From NCBI GenBank assembly GCA_049999725.1, contig JBNGIS010020321.1, forward strand, positions 1-45,973: a stretch of DNA of 45,973 nucleotides. The letters run 5' to 3'. The notes below the pieces were generated by a model that worked only from the letters and a program-made list of their open reading frames with translations, made no database searches and had not been told where the DNA came from. Both the position numbers and the translations under genes were made by a program. Numbering within the stretch: position 1 is the first letter of the stretch; each line of letters opens with the position of its first letter. This DNA comes from Haplomitrium mnioides. Its lineage: Eukaryota; Marchantiophyta; Haplomitriopsida; Calobryales. Below are positions 32,901-42,382 of the stretch, piece by piece.

Positions 32901-34005
32901 ATGGAGAGGAGCTGGGAGGCTACTTTGCAGTAGATACCACAATCAAGAAGATCCTAGATGCAGGCCATTGGTGGCCCACCTTGCACAAGGATGTGCACTT
33001 TTGGGTAAAATGGTGTGATGCATGCCAAAGAATAGGGAGGCCTGCAGCAAACCAACACCATCCTCTAGTGCCCATCATTCCCCTGGCACCTTTTGAGAAG
33101 TGGGGGATCAACTTCATCGGCCCAATTGCACCTTCCACTTGGATAAGCAACAGATATATATTGTTGGCAATGGATTATGCCACCAAGTGGGTGGAGGCCA
33201 GAGCCACTCGGAAGGACGATGCCAAGACAGTGGAAGCCTTCCTCTATGAGCAGATGTTCTGCAAATTTGGGCCTCCTTTGGAACTGGTTAGTGATCAGGG
33301 GACTCATTTCATCAATCAAGTAATTAGAGACCTGACTAATCGATACCTGATCAAGCACAGATGCACCACAACTTACCACCCCAAGGCTAATGGTCTGATG
33401 GAGACAGCCAACGGGATCATGGGGAAGATCCTCAGTAAGACGGTGGTAGCTAACAAAGCAGATTGGGACCTCAAGCTGCTCACCGCAACCATGCATACAG
33501 TTTGGCCTACAAGACCACAACAGACTATTGCTCCTACTTTTTGGTCTTTGGACAACATGCCCTGGTGCCAGTGTAGTATGAGGTGCCCACCAAGAGATTG
33601 TTAGAGCATGAGAGGATGGCTAAGAATCATAGCAGGAGGGAAAGACTCTATCAGCTAGAGAGCCTGGAAGAGTCCAAAGAGTTAGCTCAAGAGAGGTTGG
33701 AGCACCAATAAGAGCTCTGAACGAGGTAGCATGATAAGGGGCTCAAACCAATTGACTTCCGAGAGGGAAATCTGGTGTTGTTGTATGACAGCGGGTTTGT
33801 GCATTTCTTTGGAAAATTGCACACAAGATGGGTGGGGCCGTTCATGCTAAGGAAGCTACATCGGAATGGGTTAGCAAAGCTGGAGACACTAGAGGGTCAC
33901 AAATTCGCCAACCGAGTGCACTTTGAGAGACTTAAAGGGTATGAGAATGAGGAAGAGAAGGGAGAAAGCTCAACTGTGACCCCATCGAAGGTGCCTAGCC
34001 AATAG
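29975..34005 (+). pseudogene. pol: Pol of copy B: protease, RT, RNase H, integrase
   Basis: A Glu/Lys-rich linker has stops at about 29971 and 30147. A TGA at 30299-30301 is shared with copy A. Protease (30317-30700): SLVPVDGGGRVIIM and LADGSRVKPLGSLL. An acidic linker follows to 30964. RT (31240-32130): NFSDTFAWSHVDLKG, EANFIYLILSSEWVSPLVVV, FGLCNAPGMF, VFIDNFVVYG (31831-31860, Asn at 31843-31845), then YYQRFIDQFALVALPLT and a shared TAA (32143-32145). RNase H (32190-32620): VMIDVFGFYIGAVLS, LDREALGIIY, FHTDHNALKYM, HNNADFFS. Integrase (32880-33605): GGYFAVDTT (Tyr for a zinc His), CDACQR, WGINFIGP (Asn at 33110-33112 for the first catalytic Asp), LVSDQGTHF, ETANGIMGKIL. A GKLHTRWVGPFMLRK module is at about 33811. 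The family makes cDNA and integrates it; this copy cannot. Confidence 0.85.
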
Positions 34006-34013
34006 AGGTAAGT

Positions 34014-34042
34014 TGTGTGTGTGTGTGTTTTGTGGGGGGGGG
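34014..34042 (+). repeat. Short (GT)n then G9 tract
   Basis: A GT run is followed by ttttgtggggggggg. It is the copy B counterpart of the third assembly gap. Confidence 0.85.
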
Positions 34043-34153
34043 CATTTTGTGAGGTTGTATTGCAAGAGTTGCGGAGTTCAGCCAAGGATCACTCAAAAGA
34101 GGCACCTAGCACAGTGAAGGAGAAGAAGGGTGTTCGCAGGGATGCTTCATACT

Positions 34154-34163
34154 CGAAGGGGGA
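34154..34163 (+). promoter_or_regulatory. Polypurine tract of copy B
   Basis: cgaaggggga sits immediately before the third LTR. The matching tract in copy A is at 25815-25824. Confidence 0.7.
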
Positions 34164-34796
34164 CTTATATCAGCCAACGAATTGGGATGCTGATATAGAA
34201 TTCTTCCTAACAAAAGCAGCATTGACATAATTCCTCATTGGTAAGGACAAAAGCACCTCGGGAGCAGCAGGAATCCTTCAATGTGTAAGTACAAATAGAG
34301 CCCATGGATTTGTAGAGGAGAATGGGATCATGGCGGAAGAAGAGAAGGGAGCAATGGTCGCCAACCAGGAGAGGGGTATCTCTATAAATTGAATTGAGCA
34401 AACGAGAGCCTATAGGTCTCATGGGGATGCGGGAATCGAAGCCTAGTGGGGAGAAAGGAACGCCCACCCAAGGCGAAGCGATCGAAGGAGGAAGAACGGA
34501 GCTACATGGCAGAAAGTCGAAGCCACTCAAGGAATAGGGAGACTGCAGAGAATGCCTGTAGATGCCACACATAAGAAGCACGGATCAAAGACAAGAAGGA
34601 GGAGTCGAGATCTTCATAAGAGCGAGCTAGGCCAGGGAGCGGGGGACGCCTCAATCCTGTAAGAGAGAGACAAGCTCTACAAGGGTCCGATCCCTCCCTT
34701 CGAATCCGCGGGTCATAGAGGAGACGTGGAGTCTTCTTAAGGCTCCGAAAGATTCCATGGAAACGTGGCATCTCTAGAGCGCTTCACAGGATTCCG
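34164..34796 (+). repeat. Third LTR, cut short or ending at about 34796
   Basis: 34171-34796 matches 208-833 closely, with substitutions. Homology stops at gattcc, and the next bases belong to AT-rich DNA with a PPR relic. Since the first LTR appears to continue beyond 833, this copy is probably truncated. At its start, TATATCAG (34166-34173) and CTGATATA (34190-34197) could form an 8-bp stem. Confidence 0.7.
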
Positions 34797-34828
34797 TTGA
34801 ATTTTGAGTGGGAATTTCGAAATTGATG

Positions 34829-35234
34829 GCTACATTTGGCATACATATCCACAAGGGTACTTCCCACAAATATATAAGAATCACAACCACTTCCAATGAT
34901 TTGTAAATGGACTCACCTCCCTTCCTCCAATATTATTAAATTCGCACACAATTTCAAAACAAATACAAAAGACATAGAATCTGGTTTCACGCCTTCTATT
35001 TGCATTAGTCGAAAAAGATTTAGTGCTTGTTGCGGGTTTCGCAATTTACATAGCCCGTAAGCATAACACCCTACCAGACGACATTACGGGTAAGCATCTT
35101 TTGGAACACGCTTTTTGCATTTGTCAGGCTTCACTACTTTTGCTTGCATATGTTGATACAATGCCAGTGCATCATTTTCTTGATCGAATTGCTCTCTATA
35201 AAAATAATCCATAGGAATGTAAGAAGTGGATGAA
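34829..35234 (-). pseudogene. PPR (PLS-class) gene fragment
   Basis: On the - strand, starting after an intron-like acceptor (attaaatatttttag at about 35235), the sequence reads FDQENDALALYQHMQAKVVKPDK. After a frameshift it continues VFQKMLTRNVVW*GVMLTGYV, after another shift QALNLFRLMQIEGVKPDS, then VLKLCANLIILEEGR*VH and SYIFVGSTLVDMYAKC. These are successive 31-36 residue PPR motifs of the PLS type, as in plant organelle RNA-editing and RNA-processing factors. Two in-frame stops and at least two frameshifts show it is a relic. Homology fades at about 34829, a few tens of bases from the retroelement junction. No targeting peptide, E or DYW domain is visible in the window. The family assignment is strong; which PPR gene it was cannot be told. 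Confidence 0.8.
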
Positions 35235-37728
35235 CTAAAAATATTTAATAGTAACAATAATAATAGTAGAGGCCACGTGCTGAAATGTGTTAGAAAAAAA
35301 GATGCATTCAATACAATGAATCAAGGTATGTGCTCGTAAAATCATCTTTCCTCTTCTTCTCCACCTCTTATCTCATATTCTCATTATATATCACATATAT
35401 GTAACTGTCACAACAATAACATCTCTAATTATAGATTAGGTTAATTGTTTCTAATACTAATCCTACTTGTATAAACCATACTTTAACCAATTATATTTGC
35501 AATAAAAAATGTCATGTTATTGTTTTTCCAAGAAAACCAAAACAAGTTTGTAGCATTAGTAGATAATGCAACATTATTTTGTGGCATTTTCAGCATATAA
35601 ACATGTTCAAGACACTTTTGGCTCTCATTTGTGCTCATTTGTGTGGCTAGAAGTGGGATAATTCACATCGCTTCTTGAGGTATAATCTTTATGCGCATTT
35701 GTAAGTTTCCAAAATATGATATGTGTTGCGTTGAAAATTCAAATCTCCAAATTCAAACACTTTTTTTGCGTAAATTGATTGAATACACAAAGCACACAAA
35801 AACAAAACATGTTTGCATACTACTTTTTGTGTTTTAGAGTTCTTATTACATACATTTCCTAGGAAGTAGTGGAGTTTCCTTCCTATTTTGTTTGTGATGC
35901 AATGTTGATCTTCTTCTTGATCTAATACTTTGTTGGTGAGGATGCAAGTAAATGATCATTTACTTTGAGCTTCTTACAACTCTTTTTGCTTAAAATATTG
36001 TCATCTTTCTTCCATATATGTTGGGGTTCTTGCTTGTAGAAATGTTTCTATGTTTTGTTCGGTTTTATAAACGCTAAGTATATTCAAAAGCTTGCATTAG
36101 GGCTTCAAAACATTGTGCAACACAACTTTCAAAACTAAGTAGTTGCAAATAGTTATTTGTAACTAATTGATATCATAGAGTAGAGCGGAACTTAGATATC
36201 CTCTAAGTTTTTTCCTCAATAGAAAATATTTAAATACCTAAATGTATTGTGCAATAGTTTTGGAGAACATAAATACTACTTATCATATGCAAAGCTGAAC
36301 ATTGATGGATTTAACAAATGTGAGTATTGATGGATTCAACTAATAGGACTATCTTCTTATCTATGTGCAAGAGAAAAATCTTAGATAGTCAATAGTAAAG
36401 TAAAGTAGATTTATGAGTTTGTATTATATATGATAGAATTCTCATGTCTTTTTTTGCACTATATTTTCATTTGATTTGGTATAGACACATGGGTTTGGAG
36501 ATAATGTTGGAGATGAATTCGATTGTTAAAAGCCGCTATTTTGAGCCATGAACTGCTATTGAGCTCATGTTGTATTTCACGTATGAACTTGTTTTTCAAA
36601 ATTCTACTTCAAAATTTACATTTTTTGAGCGTGACTGAAATTTTCATTACAAAAATTTTATTCAACCTAAAAATTGGCTTATTTAAGTACCTATTGTATT
36701 TGGGAAAAACTTTAGTGTTCCATATTTGGTAAAAAAAAGTAAAAGCAAAAATCTTATAATATTGTAAGAATAACAAACAAGAGAGAATATTGAAAAACCA
36801 TGGTAAAATTATATAGTCAATTTTTAATGTTTTCTTTAAAGTTTTAGAAACACTTTCAAGATACAAAATCCTAAAACATTTACAAAAACAAATCCAAAAA
36901 ATAAATATGATGCTCCAACATACACTAACATATAAATCTCTAATCTAATAAGAGTTGCTTTGAACTTGTATTTACATACACAACAAAAAAAAAACAAAAA
37001 AACCTATATTTAGATAGACTTTAAGCTCGCACATTATAAAAGATGATGTATTTCTTAAAACTCAATATGACATTCTAAGGTGAGCAAGTAATGAATCTTT
37101 AGTAACATGAAAAGTTGAATATCCAAAATAAAATCACAACAATGACTGAGATGTTAAATAACATTGTTATTGTAGATTGTAATAAATTTAATGAACAACT
37201 AAGTAAAAACCAAAAACTCCTAATTGAAGAAAACTTGTACAAAAATCCAAATTAGTCAAAAAGAAACTTCTATGCTAGCATGGATTTTAATGCTAATTTT
37301 TACAAAAACCAATAGGTTTTATTCAAAAATCATTTTTCAAAAGAAAATAGATCGTCAAGAAAATACTTAGTGATTATTATTTGGAATGCTACAAGAATAT
37401 AGATCAAACACAAAATATTTTCGAAAAAATATAATTTTTTGTTTATAAGAAGTACATCGCTCTACAACTACACATTTAGTCCTATCCTCTTCAAGAGAAA
37501 TGATCTCATCCAAATCAAGAGACTAAGAAGCTTGAGTATCTGAAGCTGCAAGAGAATCTTATTGGGATTTTCTAGCCCTAGAAATTGTTATAGAATCACT
37601 AGATGCACTAGCAGTACCAAGAGTAACAAGCTCCTTATGGTATGCATACAATATGCGATTCTCAAACGTCAGATGGCAAAGAAGCCATCATCAAAACTCT
37701 TTCAGGAATATAGATAGATTGACATCTA
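35235..37728. other. AT-rich stretch without recognised genes
   Basis: The stretch is very AT-rich, with A and T runs and frequent stops in all frames. I see no domain motif, tandem array or RNA gene. The part next to 35235 may be an intron of the PPR relic. The rest could be old, unrecognisable repeat. Confidence 0.5.
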
Positions 37729-38056
37729 TCATATTTCATAGTGATGCAATTTAAATTTCAAAGCATTAACAAGGTCTATGTTGGACTTAGGGCAAAGATC
37801 TGAGATCAAATAATGCTTAGTTAACAAATAGTCAATCAAAAAATTGTACAAAGCTTGATGCTTTTTGGTACACATTACAGAAGTGTCATCTTCTAGTTGT
37901 TGGAGTTTTGCCAAAATAGTTGGATAATTGAAAACACTCCGCATTTTCTTTTGTAGATTATCGCTTGCATCTTCAGATTTTAAGTTGAAGAGATTTATGC
38001 TTCACTTGCCTTCCTTTGTCTAATAGCCCACAGTCCAGTACTCATGAAGACTCGTG
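37729..38056 (-). pseudogene. Unrecognised relic exon(s), downstream part
   Basis: After an acceptor-like tattactacaag (about 38075), the - strand reads DKNDIHHSRVFMSTGLWAIR, then shifts frame to SEDASDNLQKKMRSVFNYPT and continues open through DLCPKSNIDLVNALKFK to a stop at 37729. The composition is protein-like, but I do not recognise a family. It probably belongs with the reading frame at 38178-38689 across an intron of about 120 bp. The frameshift suggests a pseudogene. Confidence 0.35.
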
Positions 38057-38177
38057 AATGATGAATGTCGTTTTTATCCTTGTAGTAATAACAAAAAAAG
38101 AAATTAGACATTGCAAAGAAAATAAAAGAAAAGTAAACAAGATAAACTAAAACATTAAAGAATAAAAAAAAACTTAC

Positions 38178-38689
38178 AAGATGCCAATGGCACAACAAAC
38201 ATTCAAAAGAGCATCCTCCATGATGTCAAATTATTGAGAAGAATGAATGATGACGAAAGACCACAAATCTGAACTATTGGGTTTCGCAATAGAAGAGACC
38301 ATGTCAAAAATGTTGTATTTTGTAAAGGACTTGGAATCATCATGCTTGCATTCTTTAAGGTTTTACCCATAAGGAATATCATCAATTGCTAAAGTGAAAC
38401 TTTTAGGTTTCACCAAGCCCTTTAATTATCGAGTCTTGGACTCCCCTAAGACTTGTTAAAACGCCGCGTTGGCTCCATCAACATAGGACATTAAGTCTTC
38501 GTATTGTTCTTCAAGCCCTCTTTTAGCTAGAGAGACAACATTGTCATTTTGTTGCCTTGACTTCCACTCTCTAGCTTTCTGATAGTGGAGCCGAAAGGTG
38601 AGAGGGTATGATACAATGGTTGGAGCTTGGTCTTGATCTTTAAAGGTTTCTTCGACCTCAAATCTCTTTCTCCCTTTCGCAGCGGCCAT
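38178..38689 (-). pseudogene. Unrecognised gene relic, one frame with only stop-codon damage
   Basis: The start ATG at 38689 is in good context (aagttcATGGCC) and gives MAAAKGRKRFEVEETFKDQD. The same frame continues without a frameshift for about 170 codons to a consensus donor (cttGTAAGTttt at 38178), passing four in-frame stops (after GANAAF, ESKTR, DDIPYG and HSSQ). The segments between them look like protein (FTKYNIFDMVSSIAKP, FDIMEDALLNVCCAIGI). Upstream lies an acceptor (ttgtttatag at about 38727), a likely intron containing the palindrome array, and a donor (gtaagttttt at about 39145). I cannot name a family; the protein may be plant- or element-specific. Stops without indels in a long frame are odd for an old relic. 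Confidence 0.4.
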
Positions 38690-38823
38690 GAACTTCTTGG
38701 CAAGCTAGTGTTTAAACATTTTGCAACCCTATAAACAACATGAAGAAATAAATTAGAGGAGAACACAAAAAAACAAAGAGCTTGACTTTAAAAAGAAAGA
38801 GTTTTAAAAGAGAGCTAGGACTA

Positions 38824-39065
38824 AAGAGTCCATGCTTGCATGGACTCTTGAGAAAATATGCGCTCGGACTATGAAGTCCATGCATACATGGACTTGATAG
38901 TCCTCCTATGAAGTCCATGCATACATGGACTTGATAGTCCTCGCACGCTTGAAATCTTAGAGTCCATGTGCAAATGGACTTCAATTTCTATGTGAGCATG
39001 GACTCTCAGAGTCCTAGTGCTCAAAACGTTGAAGGTTAATGCGCGTATGAACACTTAAGTCCATG
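38824..39065. repeat. Cluster of palindromic short repeats (AGTCCATG...CATGGACT)
   Basis: A perfect palindrome with 12-bp arms (aagagtccatgc, tt, gcatggactctt) is at 38824-38849. Two identical 37-bp units at 38873-38909 and 38910-38946 each hold a 22-base near-perfect palindrome around catgCATAcatg. Further diverged members are at about 38960-38980, 38988-39010 and 39057-39075. Each could form a hairpin. The cluster lies between a donor (about 39145) and an acceptor (about 38727) of the neighbouring relic, so it is probably intronic. Confidence 0.75.
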
Positions 39066-39199
39066 CGCACATAGGCTAGGTTAACTTCAAAAACAATTCA
39101 ATAAATCTTTTGAAGCACATTTAGAGAAGGGAAAAAAAACTTACCAACAATTTCTCCAAGCTTGAGTAGAAAGAGAAAATCTTTGATTCATGTGTGTGG

Positions 39200-40434
39200 A
39201 TGGGATATCCATCCTTGCCTCCTTCTAAAAGGTACACTATACCTCAAAGCAATTTTATTTCACCATTACCACCAAAACTTTATATCTCTCAAGTTTGTGA
39301 GACATTTCTTCAATTGAAAGCCCTTCGGCTTCCACTTGTTTCAAAACTGAAATTTTTATTTTGTCAAGAAGATCCTAAAGAGACCTCTACGATATCTACT
39401 TAATGTCTTAAGTTCTAGGAGATCCTTTGGCTTTTGGCTTCTGGCCTTTCATTTTATTTTTAACCCACATTGTAAAAATGTTGTATTGTAAGAGCTCTCC
39501 ACTTTGAAACACTAGCTAGAACCAGTTGTCTTGAGAAGTCATAGTCTTTTCAAGAGTTGGCTTTGGCTTAATCTCTAAAGTCTCCAACACAAGTTCTATT
39601 TTTAATTTCTAGGATGACACCATCCTATTCTTCATATAACAATGATGTCAATACTCTACCTTATGAATTCAAGCCATTTCTAACTTGTAGCGTTGGTTGT
39701 AATTGTCATCAATTGCAATGATTCAGGCTTTTGTTGGTGTTAGTCCTACGTAAACGTAGCAATTGTAGAGCAAAAGTGTAATAATACAAGCATAAGGTTG
39801 TGTTATTAATAAGAAAATAGCGAGGAGTGAAGGAAGTAGTAGGAGGGCACTTTGAGAGTTGAGATAAGATCACTTACCTTCAAAGTTACTTTTAGAGTTT
39901 TAGAGTTGAAATTAGAAGTGACTTCTAAGTGGTCAATTTAGGGTTGACATTAGAATTGACTTGTAAGTGAAGAAAGAGGGATGACACTCTCTTCTCTTGT
40001 ATAAATAGAAGGGCTTTATAGCCCCACTCTTCATTTTGGAGTTCCTATCAATTCCATTTGGCTCTTTGGTTGCTTGGCTTTAGCTAGCACTCTTGGCTTT
40101 GGTTTGCTTATTGGCCTTGAGTTGTGTAACTCTGATAGAGTTATCTTGAATTTGTTATTTGGAAGTTGGTCTTTGAGTTCTTTTACAAAAAGCATAGGAA
40201 TTTTTGCTCCATTTTGTAATTAAAAGCAGCTTTCTAACAACGATGTGATTGCCTTCGGCAATCTCATAGCGATACTTGTCAGGGTTCCTAATGTCAAACT
40301 CTCACTTATACTTCAACCCGCACTTTGAGTCCACAACCATAATAAAAAAAAATGTGCATACTTGTTTGCGAGCACTCTCTATGTTAGAAGCTTAGCAAAA
40401 TCTTCATTCAACCTTCTAGTTTAGAATAGCCTCT
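39200..40434. other. AT-rich spacer with one promoter-like site
   Basis: No gene is recognised. Around 39840-39970 there are loose repeats of the type agagtt/gaaattagaagtgac. A clean TATA box (tataaata, 40000-40007) follows. A segment starting TGTTGGTG at 39732 and ending TCTAACA at about 40237 might be a solo LTR or short non-autonomous element, but the flanking bases do not form a duplication. Confidence 0.3.
40000..40007 (+). promoter_or_regulatory. TATA-box-like element
   Basis: tataaata in a ctcttgtataaatagaag context, as in plant RNA polymerase II promoters. No coding region follows within the next kilobase on this strand, so any transcript would be non-coding or part of a repeat. Confidence 0.3.
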
Positions 40435-41010
40435 AGTTATCTATTCCAACTTTTAGAAGGTTCAAATTCTCCAACTGAATAGGGATGGTTTCGTCCCGTA
40501 CTTTGTATTGCTGGATTGCAGACTCCTTTAATTTGTTCTTGTCCTCCTCAAACAATCTGTGAAGATCAACATGCTCTATTTTTGAGCCCTTTGTGCGATT
40601 GTCTCTTTGTTGTTAACGTTAGAGCCTCCACCGACTCTAGCTCGACTTCCTCCTCTAAGCTACTAAGAGCAAAAGATGAAAGAGCCGCCGATGAAGAGCA
40701 GGTTGGAGATGGGGACCGAATAAGCTCCTCATTAATAAGCGCTAAGGGTACGCGCTTCTTCTTTGGTAAGGTCGGCTTCTACTTTTTTAAAGCCTTGGCT
40801 AGCTCCACCTCCTTTCTTTTCTTGGTAGCAGAAGGTCCACTTGTTGCTACCAATGTCATTGTTAACACGTTTAGATGCAACACAAATTGTTGCATGTGAA
40901 AGTCTTACTTCACTTTCAAAAAATTGAAGGCAAATTTGATGAAGTCCCTTTCTACTTGCTTTACATCCAAGTAAGCATTGACATAGTTTGACAAATATTG
41001 AGAAAACTTA
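40435..41010 (-). pseudogene. Unrecognised Lys/Glu/Ser-rich gene relic
   Basis: On the - strand, after an acceptor-like tttttgttttaag (about 41011), the frame reads FSQYLSNYVNAYLDVKQVER and DFIKFAFNFLKV to a TAA. It continues in the same frame through ATKKRKEVELAKALKK, a TAG, then PKKKRVPLALINEELIRSPS and an acidic SLEEEVELESVEAL stretch. A frameshift near 40572 leads to DLHRLFEEDKNKLKESAIQQ and a stop near 40435. The basic cluster PKKKRV has the form of a classical nuclear localisation signal. The opposite-strand frame at 40516-40899 is best read as its shadow. No family is recognised, and it could be an upstream part of the relic at 38178-38689. Confidence 0.35.
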
Positions 41011-41124
41011 AAACAAAAATCAGGAAATGGTCGATGACTTAATAAAAAAATTGTCAAAAGTACAATTATGGACTCTTAGTGCTTCCACAAGTAGTCTAAG
41101 CCGAAAGTGGCACTAAGTTCTATG

Positions 41125-41290
41125 CTTGCATGAACTTAGAAGTCCATGGATGCATCGACTCGGGAGTTCTTGCTCGCAAGGTCTCCCGAGCCCAAGCAAG
41201 CAGAGACTCCAAAGTTTATGAAAGTAGCGACTTCGGAGTTTAATCAAAGGACTCTGGAGTCCATGTGCGCATGGACTTTACAGTCCAATT
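41125..41290. repeat. Second cluster of palindromic repeats
   Basis: AGTCCATGTGCGCATGGACT at 41258-41277 is a palindrome with 8-bp arms. Diverged members at about 41120-41160 and 41160-41220 (gactcgggagttcttgctcg ... cccgagcc) also pair with themselves. It lies just upstream (on the - strand) of the acceptor at about 41011, again in a probable intron. Confidence 0.6.
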
Positions 41291-42165
41291 TGCAAGGGAA
41301 TAAGGGTTTGCAATAGAAAGTTTTAACCAACTTAAGAAAAATCTTCTTAGTCTTATCTTGCCGTTATTGAAAGTCGACTGTAGATCTTTGGTGAATATAT
41401 CTCTTGGTTTCATCTCATTGAAGCATAATCTTTTTGGAGATTCCTTGAAGAGTGTGATTGATGTATTAGAATGCACAAGCATCCCCATGTAGGCTTTGTG
41501 CCCCTCTCAAATCATGGTAATTTGGACTAGAAGGTCCATATTGAATTTTTCACCTTCCCAGTAAAACAGTTAAAGGTGATGGTCGATGTCTTTTATAGTT
41601 TCACAACAAACTAGCCATTTTTAGGCTAGTTTTTGTGGCCAAAAAGACTTAAAAACATTCGAATACGAAAAAGGCTTCAATTGAGTTGGTTTGGAAGCAT
41701 TGGCTTATGATGCTATTTTCTCCAAAGTGTAAAATAGTAAAAATGAGAGACAAAAATTGTATGAATTTTTTCTTACAAAGACCTGAAGGTAGAAAACAGC
41801 CAAATCACAACAAAATGCAAAAATAACCACAAGATGAAAACAAAAACCGGAAGTGAACTCGCGACAATGGAAGGAAACTTTCTATTGTCGCTACTTTTAT
41901 ATCAAAATTTCGAAAAACATATTTTCTCGTGAAAGAAAGATTCATGGAGCTCTTGACATGTAGGTTCACTTGGGATAAAAAAATGTTAGTATATAAAGCA
42001 TTACTTGCTTTCATCTTTCCAATTTCTTTTTTCCATTTCCTTTACAAAAATTTCACTATTTTATCATTTTGTAAAATTTTCTTCAAAAATACATCTTTTA
42101 AGTATATCAACAAGAATTAAGAATATTTGTTAAAATACTTTCTTATTTTTCATTCTTATTTTTCA
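41291..42165. other. AT-rich spacer, nothing recognised
   Basis: An 82-codon - strand frame (41488-41240) overlaps the palindrome cluster and has no recognisable motif; I do not call it a gene. The rest is AT-rich with no tandem structure. Confidence 0.4.
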
Positions 42166-42280
42166 ATGGCTAGAGTGTTCAAGGGAAAGAAGAGGTTAGA
42201 ATTTTATGATTTATATTCTCAAGAAAATGCTACTTTTAGCTGCCAGTTGGAGATAGTTTCAAACCGCTATTCTGAAGAGG
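42166..42280 (+). CDS. Possible first coding exon, unknown protein
   Basis: ATG 42166 (tttcaATGGCtaga, acceptable context) opens MARVFKGKKRLEFYDLYSQE and runs 38 codons to SEE, where a consensus donor follows (gaagagGTAAGTg). A candidate second exon after ctccaacag (42613-42715) can read VVDLSLSSSNDDHDVQDPNE to a stop at 42715, but the splice phase does not match that frame by one base. The assumed intron contains the third palindromic array. The protein is short, basic at its start and acidic at its end. No family is recognised. It may be a relic or a mis-modelled exon. Confidence 0.3.
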
Positions 42281-42382
42281 TAAGTGTTGTAATATCTAAA
42301 GCGCCAAGTGTGATGGCAAGTATTTTGGGAAAAAAAGATAGTCATTGTTGAATTAAGTACGTCGATAGAGGTTTATTTAGCA

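Larger units (their letters stand above)
25825..34796 (+). mobile_element. Ty3/gypsy-type LTR retrotransposon copy B
   Basis: Copy B runs through middle LTR and leader (25825-28349), gag (28350-29974), pol (29975-34005), purine tract (34154-34163) and a third LTR that stops at about 34796. It is uninterrupted by the nested element and is the better copy for reading the domain order. It is still inactive, with stops, frameshifts and lost catalytic Asp residues in RT and integrase. Confidence 0.85.

Noticed and set aside
35023-35214. 63-codon + strand gene
   Set aside because: It is the shadow of the PPR relic on the - strand.
38824-39065. CRISPR-like array
   Set aside because: Units are palindromic, diverged and without unique spacers of constant length. 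The setting is a plant nuclear genome with introns and retroelements.
40516-40899. 127-codon + strand gene
   Set aside because: The opposite strand reads as a more protein-like relic with basic and acidic clusters and an acceptor site; the + strand frame mirrors it.
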